DNA from: CAZQRW01 sp964596115
GTDB taxonomy: Bacteria; Hydrothermota; UBA3072; B12-G15
Length of the DNA stretch: 19,065 nt
Direction: 5' to 3'
Assembly (NCBI GenBank): GCA_964596115.1
Contig: CAZQRW010000038.1
Span: forward strand, 1-19,065
Shown: piece after piece, positions 6,196-13,572 of the stretch
Position numbering within the stretch: the stretch's first letter is position 1
Layout of the letters: each line of letters begins with the position of its first letter
Made by a program: the position numbers and the translations under genes
Notes under the pieces: generated by a model
The model's database searches: none
What the model saw: only the letters and a program-made list of their open reading frames with translations
Told to the model about the DNA's origin: nothing

Positions 6196-7706
6196 ACATT
6201 CCTCCCCTTTTTCTTTGCAAGTAAAAAGGCGCCTACAAAACAGATTATTAAGAGAAGCCAACCGCCGAGAAACTCTGCAAGCCTTGGATACCCTCCATAA
6301 GGAGCCTTTATAACTTCTATAAATGAAAATATTAGAAGAATCAAGGCTGCAATAGGGAGGATATATTTTATTGATATATTCCACCATTTTCCCATGCTCA
6401 TTTCAGAGATGGAATTTGCATATTTTCTCATTCTATCTGCACCCATAAAGTATCCTACAGCTATTGTTTCAAACAATACTACAAGGAGAAGCCCAAAATT
6501 ATTCATAAAGTGGTCAACTATATCCAACCAGTAAAGACCAGCACCAGTTGTATAAAGAATGCCAACCACAAAAGCAGCAATCGCATATCCAATATTTGCC
6601 TTTACCCTGTTATAACCAAATTTATCTCGCAGACCTGCTACCCCCCCCTCCACGAGAGAGAATGCCGAATCTATTGCCAGTGTTAGCAACATAAGGAAAA
6701 AAAGAATACCGAAGACTGGCGCAAACGGTAGATGATTTATTATGGTAGGGTATGTTATAAAGGCAAGTTCGGGACCACTTTTCATTACCTGACCAACTCC
6801 AACGCCGCTTAGATGAGCATAATAACCAAGTGTTGAAAAGACAGCAAAACCACCTACATAAGAGGTAGCTGAATTTGCAAGACTTATCAATAAGGCATTA
6901 TTAACTATATCAGATTTTGGAGGTAAAAAACTGGCATACGCTATCATAATGCCAAGTCCAATGGATAGAGAAAAGAAAACTTGGGTGAGAGCGGCATGCC
7001 AGAGATCTGGATTCAGTAGCATTTTCCACTTCGGCGTAAGATAATATCTAATTCCCTCTGCAGCACCAGGAAGAGTCAGTCCTCTAATAACGAAGATAAT
7101 AAGGATCAACCAGGGTATCGTTACAGTGTAGTATACAATCTTCCCTACACTCTTTGCACCCCTGCGTATTGAGTAAATGATCCACAGCCAACAGACAAAT
7201 AAAGCAGCTACTATAGGCCACTGGATTTTACCAAAGTGGAATACGTTATCAGTTAAGCCAAGGAAGTTGTGATGAAAAAATGCGGCTGTGTTTGTACCCC
7301 AGGAGAGCCTAAATGAGTAAAAAAAGTAATTAAATGACCAACCCATTACAACCGAATAGTAAGTAGTAATAATAAAGGCTACAATAAGCGCAAACCATCC
7401 TGCCCACTCGAAATTTCCCTTGAAACTTTTACATTTTTCATTTCCTTCAATACCCGTTAGATTGAATTTTATATTACTTAATGCTGCAGGGGCAGAAGCG
7501 TGATATTTACGTCCAATAGCAAATTCAAGAAGAAGCAGGGGTATACCTATGATGAGGAGCACAATAATATAAGCGAATAAAAATGCACCCCCTCCATACT
7601 TGTAACAGATGTAAGGAAATCTCCAGATATTTCCGAGTCCTATGGCTGAACCAATAGCTGCAAGAACAAATGCAGCTCTATTGTCCCAATGTGTTCTTTT
7701 GACCAT
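6192..7706 (-). CDS. Sodium-dependent neurotransmitter-symporter (NSS/SNF) family transporter
   Basis: The 504-residue polytopic protein is a LeuT-fold Na+-coupled symporter. The TM1 signature is intact: AAIGSAIGLGNIWRFPY (residues 16-32), followed by KYGGGAFL, the region that forms the substrate and Na+ sites. Further signatures include YYSVVMGWSFNYFFYS (TM3, with the conserved Tyr pair), FFSLSIGLGIMIAYASFLP (TM6), SFVGGFAVFSTLG-like sequence (here SYVGGFAVFSTLGYY) and AFSLVEGG. Hydrophobic segments are compatible with 11-12 helices. ATG 7706 follows AAGGAGG by five bases. It leads an operon with a MetS-like peptide and a nitroreductase. By analogy with MetPS the cargo may be methionine, alanine or another neutral amino acid, but substrate is not readable. 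Its promoter carries a palindromic element shared with the deaminase operon. Confidence 0.93.
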   Translation of the reverse strand: MVKRTHWDNRAAFVLAAIGSAIGLGNIWRFPYICYKYGGGAFLFAYIIVLLIIGIPLLLLEFAIGRKYHASAPAALSNIKFNLTGIEGNEKCKSFKGNFEWAGWFALIVAFIITTYYSVVMGWSFNYFFYSFRLSWGTNTAAFFHHNFLGLTDNVFHFGKIQWPIVAALFVCWLWIIYSIRRGAKSVGKIVYYTVTIPWLILIIFVIRGLTLPGAAEGIRYYLTPKWKMLLNPDLWHAALTQVFFSLSIGLGIMIAYASFLPPKSDIVNNALLISLANSATSYVGGFAVFSTLGYYAHLSGVGVGQVMKSGPELAFITYPTIINHLPFAPVFGILFFLMLLTLAIDSAFSLVEGGVAGLRDKFGYNRVKANIGYAIAAFVVGILYTTGAGLYWLDIVDHFMNNFGLLLVVLFETIAVGYFMGADRMRKYANSISEMSMGKWWNISIKYILPIAALILLIFSFIEVIKAPYGGYPRLAEFLGGWLLLIICFVGAFLLAKKKGRNV

Positions 7707-7731
7707 AAAACCTCCTTTTTATTTTGGTTAG

Positions 7732-7758
7732 CCTATATTTATTTTTTGAAAATGTCAA
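7732..7758 (-). promoter_or_regulatory. Promoter of the symporter operon
   Basis: Minus-strand TTGACA (7758-7753) is followed by TATAGG after 15 bases (7737-7732) or TAGGCT after 17; neither -10 is strong. The leader would be about 20-25 bases and contains AAGGAGG. A palindrome lies two bases upstream of the -35 box. Confidence 0.45.
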
Positions 7759-7777
7759 GGGAAAATTTTCATGTTGT
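7752..7777 (-). promoter_or_regulatory. Palindromic element, copy B (putative operator)
   Basis: Plus-strand order is ATGTCAA (7752-7758), GG, the perfect palindrome GAAAATTTTC (7761-7770), then ATGTTGT (7771-7777). It matches copy A at 3264-3291 block for block apart from small insertions. The rest of the 331-base gap 7707-8037 contains the promoter of the TPR-ileS operon and otherwise no gene, tRNA or T-box leader that I can support. Confidence 0.45.
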
Positions 7778-7968
7778 GGTTATTATAATATGATTCTCTG
7801 TTTTATCTTCTTGACCTTGCCTGTGTTCTGATATTTGCGGAATTGTTTAAGGAGTTGCTATTAGCCTTCACCAATAGGAGATAACGCTGTTAATTATTTA
7901 AACATAATCTTGGATGTTCTTTCGAGGATCGTAACCCATACATTATTCTGTTAAAGATATTTGGACTA

Positions 7969-7996
7969 TTGACAAATTATCAGGAGTAATTATCTT
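7969..7996 (+). promoter_or_regulatory. Promoter of the TPR-ileS-lspA operon
   Basis: TTGACA (7969-7974), a 16-base spacer and TATCTT (7991-7996). Transcription would begin near 8003, about 35 bases before the first ATG. No T-box specifier or AGGGTGG-type antiterminator is visible, so isoleucine-tRNA control of this operon is not supported. Confidence 0.5.
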
Positions 7997-8037
7997 TTTC
8001 AGGAAGTTACAAGTATAAATAAAAATGGGGGTTTAAA

Positions 8038-8754
8038 ATGAGAGGTGAAACTCGGCAGTTGATAGAGAGGGGCAAGGAGCTCCTAAATGAGGGAAAGATT
8101 CACGAGGCTCTTTATACTTTTACAAAGGCACTTGAGGAGAATCCAGAGTATCCTGACCTACATAATTTTATAGGTGCTTCACTGAGTCTTCTTGGTAGGT
8201 ACCAGGAGGCAATGGATCACTTTTATAAGGCAATAGATCTGAACCCCAGCTATATAGAGGCCCATGTAAATCTTGCCCTCGTGTATAATACTATTGGAAA
8301 GATTGACGATGCGCAGAGGGAATTTGAAAAGGTAGAGATCCTTGAAAAATCGCGTGGCAGTGGTGATAAAGAGATAGGATTTTCTGCTAAAGCAAAAATC
8401 GCAAATGCACATAGGGATATTGGGAAATTATATGAAGAACTTGGAAAATATGAGGAGGCTATTCAGGAATATGAAAAGGCATTAAAACTGGCCCCTGAGT
8501 TTCTCGATATTAAGACGGCTATGGGGAAGGTATATATAGAGATGGGGGATGTAGATAAAGCAATTGGAATCTTCAATGAAATATTAGAGAAGGAAAAAAA
8601 ATATATACCTGCCATATTGAATTTAGGCATTGCCTACTATAAGAAGGGATTACCTGATAAAGCAAGGAAGGTCTTTGAGTCGGGGCTTGAGTTTGAGCCC
8701 ACAAATCAAAAATTAAGAATGTATCTTGGTGTAATAGAGAAAGGAGAAAAATGA
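8038..8754 (+). CDS. Tetratricopeptide repeat protein
   Basis: The 238-residue product is almost entirely TPR helices. About six repeats can be seen: near residues 10-43 (GKIHEALYTFTKALEENPEY), 44-77 (GRYQEAMDHFYKAIDLNPSY), 78-100 (a partly interrupted repeat followed by a charged insert SRGSGDKE), 123-158 (GKYEEAIQEYEKALKLAPEF), 159-192 (GDVDKAIGIFNEILEKEKKY) and 193-226 (GLPDKARKVFESGLEFEPTN). There is no signal peptide or membrane helix, so a cytoplasmic protein-binding scaffold is likely; no partner can be named. The start ATG 8038 has only a weak G-rich site upstream. Its stop overlaps the ileS start (ATGA), so it is translationally coupled to the synthetase. Confidence 0.88.
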   Translation: MRGETRQLIERGKELLNEGKIHEALYTFTKALEENPEYPDLHNFIGASLSLLGRYQEAMDHFYKAIDLNPSYIEAHVNLALVYNTIGKIDDAQREFEKVEILEKSRGSGDKEIGFSAKAKIANAHRDIGKLYEELGKYEEAIQEYEKALKLAPEFLDIKTAMGKVYIEMGDVDKAIGIFNEILEKEKKYIPAILNLGIAYYKKGLPDKARKVFESGLEFEPTNQKLRMYLGVIEKGEK

Positions 8755-11483
8755 ATTATAAACCAACGATAAATCTTCCTCAAACCCGTTTTCCTATGAA
8801 GGCGAATCTTCCAGAACGGGAACCTGAAATACTTAAATTCTGGGAGGAAAATGATATATACAAAAAGGTATTGAATTCTAAAGACAAAAATAAAAAATTT
8901 ATTATTCACGATGGCCCTCCATATTCAAATGCACATATTCATCTTGGACTCGCTTTGAATAAAATTATCAAGGATATCACAATAAAATATAAGGCATTAA
9001 AGGGTTTTTTTACACCATTTATACCAGGTTCAGATAACCATGGAATGCCTATCGAAAATGTCGTTATTAAAGAGATAGGTAGAGATAAATCACCTGAGGT
9101 TATTAGAAAAAGATGTAGGGATTTTGCGCAGAAGTGGGTTGACGTTCAAAAAAGAGAGTTTAAACGCCTTGGTTTGTTCGCATTGTGGGAAGAATACTTC
9201 CAAACGATGAATCCTGAATATGAGGGTAAGGAGCTTGAAATTTTTGCTGATATTGTTGAGAAGGGATATGTTTACCGTGAATTTATGCCTGTTCATTGGT
9301 GCCCGAAGTGTGAAACTGCCCTTGCATTGTCAGAGATTGAGTATAAAGATGTCGAATCACCTTCTCTTACATTCAGAATGAATGGGGAAGGGTATTACGC
9401 ACTTGTATGGACGACGACTCCCTGGACCATTATTTCGAATGTAGCTCTGGCTGTTAATCCAGACTTTACTTATGCCATTGTTTCTGTAAATGGTGAAAAA
9501 TACCTCTTGGCAAAGGATCTTGTGGATTACAGTAAAGAAAAATTTGGCTGGGAAAATATGAAGTTTGAAGCAGAAATTAAAGGCGATAAACTGATAGGGA
9601 AAAAATTTAAACATCCTTTTTTTGATAGAGAGTCGCCTGTAATCCTCGCTTCCTATGTAAGCAAAGAAACAGGTACAGGTATTGTTCATATTGCCCCAGG
9701 TCATGGTAAAGAAGATTATGAATCTGGAAGGAAATATAACCTGCCAATTCTATCCCCAGTTAATGAGAAGGGAAAGTTTACGGAAGAAGCAGGGGTATTC
9801 GCTGGCCTTACTACAGATGAAGCTTCTAAGAAAGTAATAGAGATAATGAGAAAAAATGGGAGTTTTGTTCACCTTGAGAATATCATACATTCTTACCCAC
9901 ATTGCTGGCGGTGTAAATCTCCTCTTATTTTCAGGGCTACTGAACAATGGTTCCTATCCGTTGATCATAATAATTTAAGAGAACAGTCACTGGCTAAAAT
10001 AGAAGGTGTAAGGTGGCATCCGGAGGAAGGCAAAAATAAAATATACACTTCTGTAAAAGAAAGACCTGATTGGTGTCTTTCAAGACAGAGGATTTGGGGC
10101 GTTAATATACCTGCATTTTATTGTGCTAATTGTGGTGAGCCGTTATTAGACCCCGATGTTATTAGACATATCGCAGAAATATTCAAGAGGGAATCCTCCG
10201 ATGCCTGGCATAAGCACTCAGTAGAAGAATTGCTTCCTAAGGGGATAAAATGTAAAAAGTGTGGTACTTCGGAATTCAAAAAAGAGATGGATGTTCTTGA
10301 TGTCTGGTTCGATTCAGGGTCTAGTAGTTTCATAATCCTTAGTGAAGATGATTGGCCATCAGATATGTACATTGAGGGGCCTGATCAACATAGAGGGTGG
10401 TATAATTCATCTCTTATGATTGCTATGATTGAGAGGGGGTATCCACCTTATAAAACAGTTATTACCCATGGCTGGGTTCTTGATGAAGATGGAAAATCAA
10501 TGCATAAGTCTCTTGGAAATGCAATAGAACCTTCTGAAATCATTGAGAAAGGTGGTGCAGAAATTCTTAGGATCTGGGTTGCTTCATCTGACTATACACA
10601 GGACGTGAAACTTGGCCCTGAAATAATCGAAAGAGCTGTTGATGGATATAGAAAGATAAGGAATACATTTCGATTTATGTTAGGAAATGTGTTTGATTTT
10701 TCTCCTGATCAAGCCATACCAGAAAATGAACTTTTCCCACAGGATAGGTATATCATCTTAAAATGGAGAAAATTACTTAAAGAGGTAGAACAGGACTATG
10801 AAAATTTTCTCTTTCACAGGGTATATAGAAAATTATACAGTTTTATTGTGATGGATCTATCATCTTTTTACCTTGATATACTAAAGGATAGGCTTTATAC
10901 ATGGGGTAAAAATTCGCATGGAAGGAAGGCGGCACAAACCGTTCTGTACAAAATTCTCAAAGAGTTACTAATCGTTTTTTCACCAATAATGTCCTATACT
11001 TCGGAAGAAGCTTATCAAAACCTTTCACACAGAGAGAAAGAGAGCGTTTTTCTCGAGGACTTTCCAGATATAGAAGAAATAAGTGCAGAAGAAGAAGAAT
11101 TCCTTAAGGAATTTGAGGATATTGTTAATATGAGGGAGGAATTGCAACATCCAATGGAAGATGCAAGGAGAGACAAATTTATTGGAAACTCACTTGAGGC
11201 AAGGGTTCTTGTAAAGGGTGACAGTGTTTTACTCAAGAAGTATAGCAAATTTCTTCCAGAAATATTTATTGTCTCACAGGTTGATCTTACAGATGAAATA
11301 AATACAAAATATTCTTATAAAGGTGAGAAATTTCAGTATGGGATTGTTCACTCATCTGGCAAAAAGTGTGAAAGATGCTGGATTTGGTCTGAGAGTGTAG
11401 GTAGAGATAAAGAATATCCCACTCTGTGCAGTAAATGTGTAACGGTAATAAAGGAGGGTAATTTTGGACCAAAGAACACTTAA
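8751..11483 (+). CDS. ileS: Isoleucyl-tRNA synthetase
   Basis: The 910-residue protein attaches isoleucine to tRNA-Ile in the cytoplasm. It has the bacterial IleRS layout: N-terminal catalytic start IIHDGPPYSNAHIHLG (51-66), HWCPKCETALALSEIEY zinc region, the CP1 editing domain with WTTTPWTI and GTGIVHIAPGHGKEDYESG, the DVLDVWFDSGSS stretch, the ATP loop at 582-587, an anticodon-binding helical domain, and a C-terminal Zn finger with CERCW and CSKC. Two signatures are unusual: the HIGH motif reads His64-Leu-Gly-Leu67 and the KMSKS region reads K-S-M-H-K-S. Everything else is full length and intact, so I take it as functional. It starts at ATG 8751 inside the TPR stop, with AAAGGAG upstream, and overlaps the next gene by 20 bases. 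Confidence 0.97.
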   Translation: MNYKPTINLPQTRFPMKANLPEREPEILKFWEENDIYKKVLNSKDKNKKFIIHDGPPYSNAHIHLGLALNKIIKDITIKYKALKGFFTPFIPGSDNHGMPIENVVIKEIGRDKSPEVIRKRCRDFAQKWVDVQKREFKRLGLFALWEEYFQTMNPEYEGKELEIFADIVEKGYVYREFMPVHWCPKCETALALSEIEYKDVESPSLTFRMNGEGYYALVWTTTPWTIISNVALAVNPDFTYAIVSVNGEKYLLAKDLVDYSKEKFGWENMKFEAEIKGDKLIGKKFKHPFFDRESPVILASYVSKETGTGIVHIAPGHGKEDYESGRKYNLPILSPVNEKGKFTEEAGVFAGLTTDEASKKVIEIMRKNGSFVHLENIIHSYPHCWRCKSPLIFRATEQWFLSVDHNNLREQSLAKIEGVRWHPEEGKNKIYTSVKERPDWCLSRQRIWGVNIPAFYCANCGEPLLDPDVIRHIAEIFKRESSDAWHKHSVEELLPKGIKCKKCGTSEFKKEMDVLDVWFDSGSSSFIILSEDDWPSDMYIEGPDQHRGWYNSSLMIAMIERGYPPYKTVITHGWVLDEDGKSMHKSLGNAIEPSEIIEKGGAEILRIWVASSDYTQDVKLGPEIIERAVDGYRKIRNTFRFMLGNVFDFSPDQAIPENELFPQDRYIILKWRKLLKEVEQDYENFLFHRVYRKLYSFIVMDLSSFYLDILKDRLYTWGKNSHGRKAAQTVLYKILKELLIVFSPIMSYTSEEAYQNLSHREKESVFLEDFPDIEEISAEEEEFLKEFEDIVNMREELQHPMEDARRDKFIGNSLEARVLVKGDSVLLKKYSKFLPEIFIVSQVDLTDEINTKYSYKGEKFQYGIVHSSGKKCERCWIWSESVGRDKEYPTLCSKCVTVIKEGNFGPKNT

Positions 11484-11835
11484 AAGGCAAGAGAAGAAAT
11501 TATTAGAGATGAGGAAAGAAGTCCTTCAAAGAATCTCAGAACTTGAAGACAAAGCAAATGAAAACTCTGTTAATGCCCCTGAAGGTGTTGGGGTATTTCC
11601 TTCTCATCCAGCAGATATTGGGACAGATGAGGCATTGAGGGAAAGTTCCTCATACCTTCTGGAAAAGAATTACAAGCAATTAAGGTTGATTGAAAGAGCC
11701 CTTGAAAAATTTAAAGATAATATATATGGGATCTGTGAGGTTTGTAGTAAGAAGATCTCTAAACAAAGATTAGAGGCTATTCCATATACAAGATATTGTA
11801 AAGATTGTGCGGAGAAACTGGGGATTTCAGATTGA
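11464..11835 (+). CDS. DksA/TraR-type zinc-finger protein
   Basis: The 123-residue product has the DksA/TraR plan: an N-terminal coiled-coil helix (residues 1-30, rich in K, E and L), the HPADIGTDEALRE turn (48-60) shared with the YteA/YocK-like branch, a second long helix, and a C-terminal four-Cys zinc finger, CEVC (91-94) and CKDC (112-115). Members bind the RNA polymerase secondary channel and can modulate transcription with ppGpp, but this branch is poorly characterised and lacks the exact Asp pair of E. coli DksA at the coil tip. The start is TTG 11464, supported by GGAGG at 11453-11457; the first in-frame ATG would remove 15 residues and has no better site. It overlaps ileS by 20 bases and its stop overlaps the lspA start. 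Confidence 0.88.
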   Translation: MDQRTLKRQEKKLLEMRKEVLQRISELEDKANENSVNAPEGVGVFPSHPADIGTDEALRESSSYLLEKNYKQLRLIERALEKFKDNIYGICEVCSKKISKQRLEAIPYTRYCKDCAEKLGISD

Positions 11836-12311
11836 AGAAGGGATATTATCTTTCAATTTCCTTAATTGTCGTTATTCTTGATCAGTTTACAAAATTTTTT
11901 ATAAGGACAAATCTATGGTATGGGGAGACGAGAAGAATATGGGGAGATTTCTTTAGAATTACATATAGAAAAAATCCCAATGCAGTGTTCGGAATAAGTC
12001 TTGGCAATCCCCAGGTTTCTCTTATACTTACAATAGTGGCTTTCATTTTCGTTTGCTATCTTTTTGTTATATCGAAAGAGAAGATATTTAATGTTTCTCT
12101 ATCCTTCATTATTGGAGGTGCAGTAGGAAATCTAATTGATAGATTTGTGTTTAGAGGTGTTACTGATTTTATTGATATAGGATTTACGCATTTACGATGG
12201 TTTACGTTTAATGTAGCAGATAGTTTTGTGACAATAGGTATTATTATTGCATTAATTTCATATTTTGTCGAATCTGGTAAAAAGGATGTTTCTTCATCTT
12301 CTGTTAATTAG
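11832..12311 (+). CDS. lspA: Lipoprotein signal peptidase (signal peptidase II)
   Basis: The inner-membrane aspartyl protease that cleaves prolipoprotein signal peptides after diacylglycerol addition. From a TTG at 11832 the product is 159 residues with four hydrophobic segments (about 6-24, 60-80, 84-102, 127-146). Conserved motifs are ILDQFTKF (15-22), KNPNAVFG (47-54), GGAVGNLIDR (95-104), the first catalytic Asp in TDFID (Asp112) and the second in FNVADS (Asp130). The start overlaps the DksA-like stop as TTGA; a longer reading from TTG 11805 adds nine residues with no signal value. The C-terminus ends in a short polar Ser-rich tail. Lipoproteins are therefore expected in this cell envelope. 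Being downstream of ileS is a recurrent arrangement, as in E. coli. Confidence 0.93.
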   Translation: MKKGYYLSISLIVVILDQFTKFFIRTNLWYGETRRIWGDFFRITYRKNPNAVFGISLGNPQVSLILTIVAFIFVCYLFVISKEKIFNVSLSFIIGGAVGNLIDRFVFRGVTDFIDIGFTHLRWFTFNVADSFVTIGIIIALISYFVESGKKDVSSSSVN

Positions 12312-13572
12312 TCTTTCACAGACAACCCTTGTTTACCCCCCTTTTGCTCACACAATGGGAATAAATCGAGGAACAACTGCATATTTAAAAATCGCTACCG
12401 GTAAATCAATAGAGGTAATGAATCCAGAAGGAATATGGGCTGTAAAATTCAAATTTCTCGATGACCCCAGGACTTTTAGGGACGATGACGAACTCACAGT
12501 GTTTGCGGTAAATTCGGGTGAAAACCAGATTCTTTACAATGTCGGGTTGTTTAGTTTCGGTTCATATGGAAAATTGGGGGTAAGAGACAGTTTTCTCTGG
12601 GAGCCCACCGGGATTTCAGGTGATGAGTATGGAAATGTTTTTGTGGTTGATAAAAAAAATAACAGGGTAGTTCATCTACATTTTAATGGTAGAAAATTGA
12701 TCTATGTTAATTCCATTGGCAAATTTGGAATTTTATCTGGTTATTTTAACGGTCCATCACAGGCCTCTGTTTCTCATGGAGAATTATATGTTACAGACAC
12801 GGGAAATAACAGGATTGAGGTGTTTGATACCACGGGAATATTTAAGAGAGAAATAAAGGGATTCAATCATCCCACAGGTATAGCAGTCATTTCATCAAAG
12901 GATAAATGGTACAAAGAAAAGGAAGATTTCATTATAGTTATTGACTCTTACAAAAAAAGGATAAGTAAGTTGACCCCTAATGGAAGTCTATTAGCAAGAT
13001 TGAGTTTCGCAGAAATTGGTCTTGAGAATAGCAATTTTGAGTATGTGGCAATTGATTATTATGGAATGATTTACATTACAGACAGTTACAATAATTGTAT
13101 TCATTTATTTGACAGGAATCTAAAGTATATAACGTCCTTTGGAAGAGAAGGAAAAGGAAAAGGGGAATTCATAAAGCCTGTTGGTATAACCATATGGAGA
13201 AGATTCGGGCAGGTTTTTGTTTTGGATAAATGGAGTGTACAATATTTTTGGATAGGTCTGGATGCTTGGATGAAAGACATAAGACCATCCAAATTTAAGT
13301 CTGGAAATGGATTGACAATATTTTATTTTAATACTGAACCCGGGAGGACAGAAATAAAAATTAGAGATCGTAATGGAAATATTGTGAGAAGATTGTATAA
13401 GTCTTTTTTTAACCCTCCTGGTAACCACTATGTTGTCTGGGACGGTCTTGATGGAAAAGGTGAAAAACTTTCCCCTGGCAAATACACAATTGAAATTGAT
13501 ATTAAGCCGCTCTATTCCTCACGCGGTTTTTTAAAAAAACATCTTACCTCTGAGGTAGAATGTATACAATAA
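12265..13572 (+). CDS. Secreted NHL-repeat protein with C-terminal FlgD-like Ig domain
   Basis: A 435-residue exported protein. From TTG 12265 it opens MSNLVKRMFLHLLLISL and reaches PPFAHTMG, a signal peptide with a Lys-Arg n-region; an ATG at 12286 gives a shorter version without that charge, and neither has a convincing ribosome site, so the start is uncertain. NHL-type beta-propeller blades follow: about 112-141 (GNVFVVDKKNNRVVHLHF), 166-190 (GELYVTDTGNNRIEVFD), 222-240, 258-284 (GMIYITDSYNNCIHLFD) and 305-330. Residues about 350-414 form a FlgD-type Ig-like domain (TEIKIRDRNGNIVRRL, VVWDGLDGKGEKLSPGKY). There is no type-A sorting motif at the C-terminus. It overlaps lspA at its start and the next gene by 13 bases at its end, implying joint expression with that envelope protein. 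Role unknown. Confidence 0.82.
   Translation: MSNLVKRMFLHLLLISLSQTTLVYPPFAHTMGINRGTTAYLKIATGKSIEVMNPEGIWAVKFKFLDDPRTFRDDDELTVFAVNSGENQILYNVGLFSFGSYGKLGVRDSFLWEPTGISGDEYGNVFVVDKKNNRVVHLHFNGRKLIYVNSIGKFGILSGYFNGPSQASVSHGELYVTDTGNNRIEVFDTTGIFKREIKGFNHPTGIAVISSKDKWYKEKEDFIIVIDSYKKRISKLTPNGSLLARLSFAEIGLENSNFEYVAIDYYGMIYITDSYNNCIHLFDRNLKYITSFGREGKGKGEFIKPVGITIWRRFGQVFVLDKWSVQYFWIGLDAWMKDIRPSKFKSGNGLTIFYFNTEPGRTEIKIRDRNGNIVRRLYKSFFNPPGNHYVVWDGLDGKGEKLSPGKYTIEIDIKPLYSSRGFLKKHLTSEVECIQ

Noticed and set aside
6100..6387. A 95-codon version of the MetS-like gene starting at 6387
   Set aside because: It would overlap 190 bases of the symporter in another frame with implausible composition; only the last 31 codons, starting at the ATGA junction with a ribosome site, look like protein.
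7707..8037. T-box or other riboswitch leader for ileS
   Set aside because: The operon promoter leaves only about 35 bases of leader, and no T-box antiterminator sequence is present.
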